64,000 nucleotides of DNA from Bombardia bombarda (lineage: Eukaryota > Ascomycota > Sordariomycetes > Sordariales > Lasiosphaeriaceae), in NCBI GenBank assembly GCA_030512295.1, contig JAULSR010000001.1, positions 1,302,001 to 1,366,000 on the forward strand, given 5' to 3'. Both the position numbers and the translations under genes were made by a program. The first letter of the stretch is position 1, and every line of letters starts with the position of its first letter. Shown piece by piece: positions 54,040-64,000 of the stretch. The notes under the pieces are model-generated. The model saw only the letters and a program-made list of their open reading frames with translations, did no database searches and was not told the DNA's origin.

Positions 54040-56903
54040 TCAATAAGGCGTATACTGATTAAGCAAACTCCAAACACTATCATTCCCAAAATCCCCCTCA
54101 AACTGCCACGGCTGCGCCGCCGTCCCCGGTCCCGCCCCTCCCCCTGCCCCCGCCGCATTCCCAATCCCGCTCAACATCCCGCCCGGTGGGGTCGTGTTCG
54201 CCGCGTTCCAAAACTCGGGCGTCAGCACTGCATCATCCCGCATACTAATCAAATCATTATAGAGCAAATCTCCCGTAGCATAAATAGGCTGCACGCTCGC
54301 CCAGTCAATATTCGACGGCAGCGTCCAATCATACCCGCCCCCCGCCGCCTCATTCGCCGCGGCAGCAGCAGCCGCGGCGGCGGCATCGTTCCCTCTCGTA
54401 AATAAGTCCGCCGAGGACGGGAACCCATTGACACTAACGCTGGCGCTGCCGCCGCCGACGATGCTGCCGCTGCTGGTGGTGTAGGCGTCCGAGAGCTGCG
54501 GGGAGAAGTCGTCGCCTCTGGCGCTGCCGGGGTCGATCGAGGTAGCCGAGCCCGAGACCGTGGTGCCGTCCGACAGCGTGAGGGGGGAGGAGAATATGGG
54601 GGAGAGGCCGTTTGTGATTGTTGATGTTGGCGGGGCGGGCGAGACGCCGTTGCTGGGGGGTGTTGGGACGACGGGGTCCCAGCCGTGGGGGCCGCAACCC
54701 GACAGCAGGGACTGGATGGGCTCGTCGAGCATGGCCTTGACGGTGTGGCAGGTGATGCCGAGGAATTTCTTCAGGCGCAGGTAGATGGCCTTGAGGACGC
54801 CGAGGCCGGCCTTGGCGAGGGCGTTGCGGTCTGCCATGGCCTCGAATCGCTCCACGGCCCAGTGGAAGTGCTGGATGGCGTTTTGCACCATCTCTGGGTG
54901 TTCTCTTGGGAAGAGAATGTAGATGGATGTGACTAGGACGATGGCGTCAAAGGTGCCAAAGAATAGAGTGAAGCTACGCGTGATATGTCAGTCGTGGGCA
55001 AAGATTTTATACATAGACATACTTAAAGGGGGAGTGTAATGTGAGACTCACGTTTTATAATGCTCTGGCTTGAGCGACTGGAAATGTTTCCTCTGGGCCT
55101 TCAGCATGGCCAAACTCGCCCGAAGCGCTTCTGTCCGACTCTTGGGTCTCGTAAAGATATATGGACGATGAAGCGCCATCAGGTTAAAAGCAAACAGCTG
55201 CGGCAGCGTGTTCCGTACATACGGAAGCCAATAGCACTCGGGTAGGTCGTCAAACCTGGTGTCTGGGTTGTCTCGACGGAAATACGCTGGCGTCCGTTCC
55301 TCGATTTCTACCATCCTTTGATGGAGTTTGTCTATTTTAGTAAAGTCCTTTGGGCATGGGCCCTCCTTCTCCAACTCCAATACTTCGCGCAACGGGGACA
55401 TGATCTGATGTCCCCAGAGAAGACGCGTCAGGGGGGTGGGCGGGTCGGACTCAACCCGAGGAACGACGGCGGTCTTTGACCGATCCTTTGGAAGCGGCGC
55501 ATCGACGGGGAGTGTGGGTGGGACCATGCTTTGGTCGATAGTGGTCGGACGGCCGAGGATGACACCGGTATGGACATCCCAGCCGACGAGTGTGATCCAA
55601 AGTTTCCGTCGCCGTTGAATCTCCCACTGGTTTTCCAGCACAGCCTCTGAGTCCTCAGTTCGAGGCTTGGGATCTAGACTGTCCCTGTGTAGCCCGATTT
55701 CTTGCGCATCTCTGATTGCCGAGCCAATTGCATGCCACTAGTCCCAAGTTAGTTTACTCCTAGGTAGTTCAATAGTGAGTATTCAAATGAGGACTTACCG
55801 CTTCTGTCACCAGTCCTACGAATTTCAAAAAGGAGGCCCTGAGGAAGCCTGCCAGCACGGTGGTGACCGACATTTGGCGCTTGCCAAGCAGTGAGAGGAT
55901 GGCAACACCCGACTCGCTATAATCAACAGCCAGGTCCTCAAAAGTCATATTACCGGCGTATTTCAGCGAGTCGAAAGTCGGATCTGAGCCAGACTGGAGG
56001 ACCAGCAACGATATAGCCAGAACCTGGAAGAGAAGGCCGGGGAAGACCCTCAAGTCAGGCGCCAATGCCTGAGGACCGCCCGTGGACAGCAGGCCGAAGG
56101 GTAGCCTGTACCACTCGGCCAGCTGCTTGTCGAAGAGATCGCGGTCGAGGGCAAAGTATTGCCAGTTAAACTCGGTGAAGTAGACATCAACCAGCTTATC
56201 GATGTAAGTCCGAGCGGGGAGCTGTCTGATTAGGCTCTTGTAGCGCTCGCGCGTGTTGAAGGTCTCGCAGTGTTGCGACTTGTCGGGGTTCAGACCCGAC
56301 AGTGGCTCGTCGGGGCTGACGCCCTCGATCTTCTGGAGGAAGCCCAGCGTCGACGCGCCGGTCCGCGAATATCCCCAGTTGGCGACCTTGGTGGGGATGC
56401 TGTCCATCATCTCGGCGCCGGGGGAGCCCCGCACTCCGTCCCGTCCATGGCCCCTCTGCTCCTTGGCCGTCGGCGCGCCAGACTCGTACCTGCAGGCATC
56501 TTGCTTGTGGCGCGAGACACAGTTGGTACAAGGGAGTTTCCGGTCGCACTATACGTAGCAGCGGGCGGGCGTATCAGTATAAGTAAGGGTGTGTGTACCA
56601 GATGACCAAATCTTTTTGAAGATAAAAGAGGGACGGTATCGAGGGAACGGAGACAAGGCCTGTGAAGACGGCCGGGGTAGATGGATGAAATTGAAAGCGA
56701 ATGCTTGAGAGCAAATGATAGCATACCTTTTGCTTCCTCCGGTGGCATTCGGTACAGGAGATTACTGTTCTCTTGCGCTTTCTTGGCGGCGGTCGATGAG
56801 ACGAGTCCTCGCCCAGTTCGTGTTTTGCGTCATCAGCGTCGTCAGAGACGGCTCTCGGCCGACGCGGCATCTCTTCGGGACTCGAAGACGATGTCGACGA
56901 CAT
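54040..56903 (-). CDS. Zn2Cys6 fungal-specific transcription factor
   Basis: Minus-strand exons 56903-56727, 56548-55799, 55737-55052 and 54973-54040 give 848 residues. The zinc cluster has Cys50, 53, 60, 66, 69 and 78 (CX2CX6CX5CX2CX8C), split by the first intron between KQK and CDR; a basic RKRKRT just before it is a likely nuclear signal. A fungal-specific transcription factor domain follows in the middle (for example YIDKLVDVYFTEFNWQYFALD, WHAIGSAIRDAQEIGLHRD, RRRKLWITLVGWD). The C-terminal 250 residues are Ser/Gly/Ala-rich with a poly-Ala run, as in activation regions, ending SLLNQYTPY. The target pathway cannot be read from sequence. It lies next to FET3, but nothing shows that it regulates iron genes. 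Confidence 0.88.
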
Positions 56904-56986
56904 TGTTGATGCAATGAGGTGAGACACCGTATATGGAGGCGGCGGTCGATATGTGTAAGTGGTGAAGTGTAAGTGTAAAAGTGTCA

Positions 56987-57017
<31 letters not shown>

Positions 57018-58569
57018 AGGCGATGATAGGCGAGGTGAAAGAGGTGGTGGTATGTAGTGGTGGTGGTGGTGGTGGTGGTGGCCTGTTACCTAATCCCACC
57101 TCCCCCCTATATGTCCGTCCAGACAGACAGACAATCTGGGCTGGGCTGGCTCGGCGGGGCAATGTCGGTGCTGGGCAATGTCGGTGACGGAGAGGCGAAG
57201 GATCGAGAGTGTTACCTTGCTAAGTATGCAGGCTCGCAGATATTAAGCCGCCTGCCGACTGCTTGACGAACGGTTGCAGAAAGGGGAGACAAGTCGTTCG
57301 GCGATGGTACATGTAGTTTATTCGAGAGTTTATCGAAAGCAGTATCCAGACATCTCCCAAAAGTACGGATAGTGATGATGATGGATTAGAAATGCCGGCC
57401 GCCAACAAACGAGTATTATCTTTCTCGAGTGAGATTCTCGAGTAAGATCTTCCGGGCGGGAAGCGGAATTGATCGCTCAGATTCGATAGGATCGCATGGA
57501 ATTGTAAGCAATCGTGACAGAAAAGTGGGGGAGGTAACCAGTAGAATTCATCATGAGTGAGTGAGGGGGAAAGACGGGAAACGGTCATCAAAGACGGCGT
57601 TTGCCTGGCCCTTTGCCTGGCTCTTCCTGGTTGGTTGGTTACGTTCACTTGGCTGCTCCTTCCTTCTCTTGTCGTGCCAGAAACCCCATGCGGCTGAGCA
57701 GTGAGCAGGAAGCACCCTGAACCACTAAGGCAACCACCCTGGACCAGTGACCAGTGACCAGTGGCCACCCCCGGGAAAGGTTAGCTTCCAGCCCAGGCTG
57801 CGCTAACATGAACCCAGCATTCTTGCCAGATGCGGAGGGGCTTATCCCGTCAAGACTTAGCACCGGTAGCTCCGCGACTCCGTGAACGAGCCAGCCTGTG
57901 AAAGACAAAGAGAGATGAGACGGGGGTAGGGAAAGAAAGAGAGAGTAGAAGGCTAATGACTCGGGCTGCTTATGTCATTTCACCTTTCTCCTCCCCTTTG
58001 TCCTGTTGTGCCTCTTACGCGCCGCCATGGTACGCAACAATGATATCCCGTATTAATTACGGTGACCTTGAGAAGACATAAATATCAGCTATGCCATTCA
58101 TTGTGTGCTTACGTTTCCATGGCTCAGTTTCTTCTCTATATTTTGCTGTATAGACGAGATATGTCGATGTAAGTGAAGCTACTACTCAGTAGCTGGGGGC
58201 GATGGACAAGGTTGTTGTGCTGGGAAACTCTCAATAGCAAGACAGACAAGATACGCCCAACTGAAGGGCCTTGTCTTGCTCCATAGAATTGTCAGAATCA
58301 ATTGCATAGCAGGCAGATGCTAAGACTATACCTCCAGAACGCCCACGTGCCTCGCCCATCCCCTTATCAGTCAACCATCATCTAGCCGGTAAATTAGACG
58401 CTCCAGAAATAGTGAGCGCTGCTTCGCGCAATCCTGAATTCCATATTTCGCCTGATATATATGCGTTACTCCAAGCCTGCGTAGAAACACTGACATGTTT
58501 TCAATTTCACGCTGCCATTCTCCTTGCACGTAGACACCTTGTGACCTGACCTCTGTCCCTACCGCAGCA
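56904..58569. other. Intergenic region upstream of the Zn2Cys6 gene
   Basis: Holds the Zn2Cys6 promoter and the OMP decarboxylase 3' flank. Repeats: (GGGCGGT)n at about 56991-57014 and a GGT run near 57057-57081. No gene recognised. Confidence 0.5.
56991..57081 (+). repeat. GGGCGGT tandem units and nearby GGT tract
   Basis: Three to four GGGCGGT units followed about 45 bp later by a run of GGT triplets, in the likely leader/promoter of the Zn2Cys6 gene. Confidence 0.7.
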
Positions 58570-59691
58570 TTAACCGATACGCGATAGATACGCCTTCCAC
58601 GCTTTCCTCCTGTACCGTTCCGCCTCAGAAGGTGGGTCCGCGGCGTTGATGATACCCCGTCCCACGATCACAATATCCGTGCCAAGGCCAATCAGCTTCG
58701 CCGGCGTGTTGTACTGCTGCCCCAGGCCGTCGCCTTGCACCACCCCGTTCTCCTCGTCGTCCGAGGGCGGGAGCTTGCAGCCCGGCGTCATGTGGATAAA
58801 GTCGTCCTCCGGCGTCGCATTCAAGCCTTCCTGCGCAACGTAGCCCATGACGAACGCCCTGTTCTCGCGCGCCGCCTCGACACATGCCTGCGTGTAGTCC
58901 TTCCCCATCAGACAGCCCTTGGTCGACATCTGCGCCAGCAGCAGCAGGCCGCGGTCCATGGGCGGCTCCTCGATGCCGGCAAAAAGAACCTCGTCGCCCT
59001 CGCCCGGGTTCTTGGACTGGCGCGGCGAGTCGGCCGGCTCGAACGACTGCGTCACCGTCGTGATGGAGACGATGCTGCCCTTCCTGCCGTCGGCGTCCCT
59101 GCTCTCGCACGAGCGCGTCTCCCTGGGGTCGAGCCCCGAGAGCTCGTCGGCGCGCTCGTCGTCCTCGGCGTCGTCCTCAAAGTGGTCCGAGACGGGCGTG
59201 CCGACCGTGACTGATGTCTTGACCTCGTAGTTGATGCGCTCCCTCCACTTGGCGGCGGCCTCGGCGAGCGCGCGGACCATGTCCTTGCCGGCGTCGATGT
59301 TTGCGTTTGTGATGTGGGCCCAGTCTATTATGCGCGCGGTGCCGGCTGTGTACTGCATCTGCACCGTCTTGCCAATGTCGACAAACTTGCGGTCCTCAAA
59401 GATGAGGAAGCCGTGCTTCCTGGCGAGCGCGGCCAGCTTGGCGCCCGTGCCGTTCTGCGGGTTGTAGTCCCATCCCGATATCAGGTCGTAGTGCGTCTTG
59501 AGCACGACGATCGACGGGCCGACCTTGTCGGCTAGGTAGAGCAGCTCGCGGGCGGTCTGGACGTCGGCGCTGAGACACAGGTTGGAGGCCTTGAGGTCCA
59601 TCAGGCGGAAGAGGTAACGCGAGAGCGGGTGGCCGGCCGTTCCTGCCCGGTCGGCAAAGGATGCGGTCAGCGTCGAGTGTCGGCTAGCCAT
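58570..59691 (-). CDS. URA3/pyr4: Orotidine 5'-phosphate decarboxylase (last step of UMP synthesis)
   Basis: Single exon, 373 residues from ATG 59691 (MASRHSTLTA); the frame is open to 59814 but this ATG gives the family start. The enzyme decarboxylates OMP to UMP. Motifs: LCLSADV (about 38), the substrate-binding LKTHYDLI (64-71), catalytic FEDRKFVDIGKT (98-109) with the Asp/Lys charge network, and near the end GTDIVIVGRGI for the phosphate loop. A charged insertion of about 75 residues (from DDAEDDERADELS to about FAGIEEPP) separates the two halves, as in PYR4 of filamentous ascomycetes and absent from yeast Ura3. Nothing suggests inactivation. The gene stands alone with 1.7 kb and at least 4.3 kb of gene-free DNA on its sides. 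Confidence 0.96.
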   Translation of the reverse strand: MASRHSTLTASFADRAGTAGHPLSRYLFRLMDLKASNLCLSADVQTARELLYLADKVGPSIVVLKTHYDLISGWDYNPQNGTGAKLAALARKHGFLIFEDRKFVDIGKTVQMQYTAGTARIIDWAHITNANIDAGKDMVRALAEAAAKWRERINYEVKTSVTVGTPVSDHFEDDAEDDERADELSGLDPRETRSCESRDADGRKGSIVSITTVTQSFEPADSPRQSKNPGEGDEVLFAGIEEPPMDRGLLLLAQMSTKGCLMGKDYTQACVEAARENRAFVMGYVAQEGLNATPEDDFIHMTPGCKLPPSDDEENGVVQGDGLGQQYNTPAKLIGLGTDIVIVGRGIINAADPPSEAERYRRKAWKAYLSRIG

Positions 59692-62600
59692 AGTTGCGAT
59701 TGCCGTTTCTAGGGGGTGTATGTTGCAGGGGTGGTGGGTTCGGCGGGCAGCAGGTGAGATCCACTGAGCAGATGGAATTGGAGGATTCCACGCAAGGGGT
59801 GAGATTGGCACCAATGTAGGTATTCAGGTTACAATAGAGGTAGCTTGGGATAGGTAGCACTTGAACGACAGTTGGCGAGAACTGGTGGGTTTGGGTAACA
59901 GTCTGACACTGCAAATAGTAGAAAGGGAAAGTGAGCTGAGAATCCAAGGTATGGCGGAGAAAGTGGCTCGACGGGTTCGAGGTCCCCAGTTACGAGACGT
60001 GGAGGTGTGCAAAGTTTGACGAGCCCCGCCAATGGACGTTGGTTGCGGAGAACGACTGGGAGCAGGAGCGACCTGGCAGCAGTAACCTGGAATGGCCTGA
60101 CAGGCACCTGGATGGACCCTTGGGGCCTTGGGGTTGGCAAACCAGACTAAGGAAGGAGCTTGGCTGGCCACGGGCTGGGCTGGACCGCTAGGTCCCGAGG
60201 ACCGGGACTGGCTATGGAGTATAGGCCTAGTTCTAGGCTTGCCAGACGTCTTGTCCAGCAGAGACGAACAACGACGAGATAGCGGACGGCGAACGACGGA
60301 CGACGGGATGAAAAACAACGGACGGCGGGGATGCGGCTGTGGATGCGGGTACAGATGCGGGTGCGGGTCGGATGCGGATGCGACAGAAGGTCCCAGTCCT
60401 ATACCTAAGAGAGAAGGGCAGGCGCTGACGGCAGGTTGGCAAGCGAACAAGCAAGCAGTTGGTTCAAGTTGGCAGGGACAATATCTAGTTGTAGTAATCC
60501 GTGGATGGATTCGACAGCCTCTTATACCAACGAGTCACGGTCCGCTCCACCAAATGAGGTGCGACGGGCCGGCTTGTAGTTCCAAGTCTAATAAGGCGAC
60601 ATGGGAGCACGAAGGCAAGCACTGGAGGCAAGGTAAGGTTGTGAGAGGAGTGGTTGCGTTTGCGGTCCCGGCACAAGGGGGGGCCTTTTACATGGCTTGG
60701 CGTTGAACCGAATTGGACAATTCAACAATGGATGCAATGCAAACGACCGCCCGCAGACCAGGCCCCCGCTGGCTGCAGCGTCCGTAACGGCACTGTGTGG
60801 GCAGGCTTGCAGGCAAACACCTCCCTACACAACTCCTAGATATATTGAATGTACAATTCCCAGCCGCTGTAAGGCGGCTGAGCCTATGAATGATGCAACA
60901 GCCATAGCAAGATGAGCCTTCCTCCTCGGTGAACACTGAACATGTCAATCAATAACGAACGCAGACCAGAAGCAATTCTGACTGATCAGAATGAACAATC
61001 GACTCAGGGGAGCAGGCCCAGAACAAGTTGACAACGGAGCTGGAAAGTTGACCCACGATCCCCAATCGGCGCACACGGCAGCATTCGCAGTGCACGCTAC
61101 CTTTTTTGGCACCCTTGCTCCTTCCATGTTGCTAGCGTAGGTCGCCCCCTTGCAACCTGTTGGGGACGGGTGGATGGGCAGGGTCCCCGGACCTACCCTA
61201 GCACCCTAGCTCCCTGGCCTCACCTCAAAAGTCGAGCCTTGGTTCCAATGCCTTGCCTGCCTCCCTTGCTCGCCTGCCTCCTCCTCCTCTTCATCCTCAT
61301 CTGCGTGGGGTGCACAGGCCAGCAGCCCTCGGGCCATTTCTTTTTCATGGATGCAGGCTTGGTGCCCACCATTTGTTGCACTGCCGACGCCTCGCTCCGT
61401 TCTCGTCGACAACCGCATTTCCATCAATGCCCGCCCTACCGATATTTCGCAGCCTTGGGCAGATTATGTGCACCTGCCGGGCTCAGTAAGGCAGTCAATC
61501 GAGTTTCAAGTTTCAACTTGTGCTGTCGGCGATTTCTTGCTACAAATCCACAGCATTTACCCACGGGAATAGACAAGTCGACGATGACGAGGGGTACCTA
61601 CCTTAGATGTCATCTACTGTGTATTCCCCTCCGCTTTTAGGAGTGCCACCACGCCAAGACCAGACCAGACCCCAGACCCCAGACCCCTGACCATACCAGC
61701 GACGGGACTTAATAGTGGGTTAAACTTGACCTTCTTTTCTTTTTCGTGTTTGTTCGGTGGTTGGCATTTGTCGGGGCACGAGGTAGGACAGAACATTGTC
61801 ATGGGACGGAGGAGACTCCGCGGCTTCGTTCGTCTACGCACCAACCTTGGCTTCACGGCAACATGCCTCATTGATCGACTGCTCTTAACTGTCTACACAG
61901 TATGTGCAACTATGCAAGCTTCTCTGTCATGTCTGCTGCGTGAGGTTGCTCGCATCTCCTGTCATGGACAGTAGCCGAGACAACCTTGGTAGCCAGAACC
62001 CCAGCGGCGGAAAGGAATGAGCACTCCCGCAAGAGTCAAGGACCCCTCTGTCAGTCACAACTCACAAAGCAGCTCAAAATGTGCTCGGGTTGCACAAAAC
62101 AGCTAGCTATAAAACGTCAAACCATTTTACCATATAACCCACACAGTATTAACAGTAGGTAGACTAATGGTGGGCAATAGCGTACACTTGTGGCGTCAAC
62201 CATCGATATTGACGCTTTGATGAGACACGGCCATCTATCTGGTGGCGCTTCTGTTCTATCACCTCACTTCTCGCTTCTCTGGACCGCTAATAACGAACGA
62301 TATCACTGAGATCAGCCATCCCCGCATCCAGGATCGATATCAACGCCAAGAGTTCCAGTGAACTGCTTGGCCCCCTCGGATGGTCAATGGCAAAGCGGGG
62401 CGGTTGAACAGGAACACGGAACACGGAAGTAAGGTAACTGGTTGATGATAGGAAAGCTTTGAACTACCTACCTGAAGCTGAGGCTGGAGGTTGCATTCAT
62501 GCAAGACCCGAGTGCCCGCAGTCCGCACATCAAATTCGCAGTCTGGTCTAACCGTTTACCCAGCTCCTCCTCCTCGCGTAGTGTACAAGTTCGATGCAAG

Positions 62601-64000
62601 ATGTCGGTTTGGGCTACCGAGAGACAGACGGCTGACTACTGGTACTACCTACATCACCATACCGACAGTACACACCCACTTTTTAGTACCCTCTATTTTT
62701 GAGGCATTGTTGCCCTTGGGAAGCCAATTTGCGGCAGGCTTTCAAGATGCTCGCGCGGTCCCTAACGAAGCAGTGCATGCATGTCTGGCCAGGTCCTAAA
62801 CGTAGGTCACCCTCACGCCGTTGCTTCGCCCTTTCCGGTCTCATGTCAGCCACAAAACGCCGACCGACCGACCGACCGACCAGGTAGATCGACCAGTTCG
62901 TACGTACAATTCTCTTACCGGCGGCCGGACATGGTGCTGGCTGCTACACAGGCCCTTTATTGATGCAATCGCTTGCCGACGGGTAAGGCATTCACAATGC
63001 GGCACGACCGTGATAATCCCTGGAAGCGTAGACTTTGACCAAGATATGATCGTCGTCGAAACCGTAACAAGTCGTTGTTCGAGAAGCCTGGAGACCTTGG
63101 GATTGTCGCCATGGGTGCAAGCAAGCATGATGATCCACGGCACGCAACCAGCATTGCAACCGGGACATGGGCATTTTTTCTTTCTGCGACGAACTTCCTC
63201 CAGAAGAATCTGAGGCAAAAGATCCTCGTATATGCGAGTGTATCAGTGGAGATGGGTGAGTGTATTCGGTGTCAATGTAACCGAGTTGAGCCTCAAAGCT
63301 CGCCAAAAAGCTTCATACTCAGACCAGCTGATGCCTTGGACTTATCTTTTCTCTTGCAGAGGTAGGTCAGTGTGCTTGGAATCGGGACTGAGGCAATATA
63401 AAAAGAGGGTACTCTCAGCTGCTCCCGTCTTTTTCAACAGATCAACATCAGTAGATCTTCTTTCAACATTTAGTTTGTCTAAGTTGCTACAGCTAGTGAC
63501 TCTCTGTACCATAACGACGGGACCTATGTCATACCTAGACCCAGATGCACTGCAATTGATGCCTGTTTTTTGGGGGGGTTTTTTTTTCGCAACAAACCCG
63601 TGCCCCTTCCTCCCCCAAGCCATTAACAGAGACAACAGCGACATCCCCACAGAGGAGCTATCATGGAAGGTTTGGCATTTGAGGTTGTTTCGGGGATGTT
63701 TAGATTCATTACTTTCTCAAACGCGTACTAAAGCCCCTTCAGAGGCTGAGGCTTTCTGTAAAAGAACTCGCGTAAACGAATTGACGTTAGAAAACATGGT
63801 GCCTCGAGAGTCGAGACATCGAGACACCAACTCGAGTGTTGAGTGTTTGAATGGCCCAAACGGCTTTCGACCCTAACCCTCTCAAAAGTTGATAGCTGTA
63901 GCGGGGTAAATCGGCCGCGCCCAGGCTGGCCGGGGCGGTCCCTGATTCGACTACATGGCGCTAACAGAAACGCGGGCAAATGGGGGCAAGAAAGCTCCAT
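59692..64000. other. 4.3 kb right-end region without recognisable genes
   Basis: Begins with the OMP decarboxylase promoter. Later parts hold only unsupported ORFs. Noted: a GGATGCGGGTG-type degenerate repeat near 60335-60380, an (ACCG)n tract near 62861-62882, and ACCCTAACCCT at 63870-63880. A gene whose start lies beyond 64000 could use the last kilobase as promoter. Confidence 0.5.

Noticed and set aside
54040..56903. Zn2Cys6 gene as an iron regulator because it lies beside FET3
   Set aside because: Known fungal iron repressors are GATA factors and HapX; adjacency alone is weak evidence and the gene points toward FET3 from the far side.
61170..61640. 156-codon plus-strand ORF with a hydrophobic stretch resembling a signal anchor
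   Set aside because: The Leu run comes from CTCCTC repeats; the rest has no recognisable pattern and overlaps other equally poor ORFs.
1..64000. tRNA genes, dispersed 5S rRNA genes and CRISPR arrays
   Set aside because: No sequence matching both A and B boxes, no 5S-like internal control region and no regularly spaced repeats were found by eye; a covariance-model scan would be needed to be certain.

Overview
The window is nuclear DNA from a filamentous ascomycete (Pezizomycotina, most likely a Sordariomycete). Evidence: short introns of about 50-100 bp with GTRNGT donors, CTRAY-like branch points and YAG acceptors; fungus-specific families (DASH subunit Dad1, Dsc3, Zn2Cys6 regulator, FTR1/FET3 iron uptake); and an OMP decarboxylase with the long internal insertion seen in filamentous fungi. 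No CRISPR, bacterial operon, rRNA, tRNA or intact transposon was seen by eye. All exon boundaries come from reading frame, splice signals and family knowledge; no alignment was run.

Layout. 1-5.7 kb: a PRMT5-type arginine methyltransferase (minus strand, cut by the window edge) divergent from the DEAH helicase Prp43. 5.7-20 kb: a gene-poor stretch with one convincing gene, a small four-cysteine protein at 11.96 kb, plus one unexplained 236-codon ORF. 20-31 kb: an RTP1/TANGO6-like HEAT protein, an AT-hook protein, the Dsc3 subunit of the Golgi E3 ligase, and an atypical Rho-like GTPase with a very long N-terminal extension. 32-36 kb: a kynurenine aminotransferase-like enzyme convergent with an aldehyde dehydrogenase. 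37-38.2 kb: two adjacent tiny lysine-rich proteins that share a C-terminal motif. 39.7-46.2 kb: Elongin C, Rho4, Dad1 and a BTB-like protein. 46.7-52.7 kb: the high-affinity iron uptake pair, FTR1 permease and FET3 ferroxidase, divergently transcribed. 54-57 kb: a Zn2Cys6 transcription factor. 58.5-59.7 kb: OMP decarboxylase (URA3/pyr4). The last 4.3 kb shows no gene.

Functional links. FTR1 and FET3 form one plasma-membrane complex, and their shared 2.3 kb promoter region carries four perfect ATCWGATAA sites, the motif of iron-sensing GATA repressors (SreA/Sre1/Urbs1). The other neighbours are mostly unrelated housekeeping genes, as is usual in fungi.

Points most worth following: (1) the paired lysine-rich microproteins, which may be an undescribed family; (2) the Rho-like protein with a degenerate G3 motif; (3) two genes (PRP43 and DAD1) whose frames break at C/G homopolymers, each repaired by one extra base, suggesting a consensus error; (4) the iron-responsive promoter architecture; (5) the 14 kb gene-poor tract.
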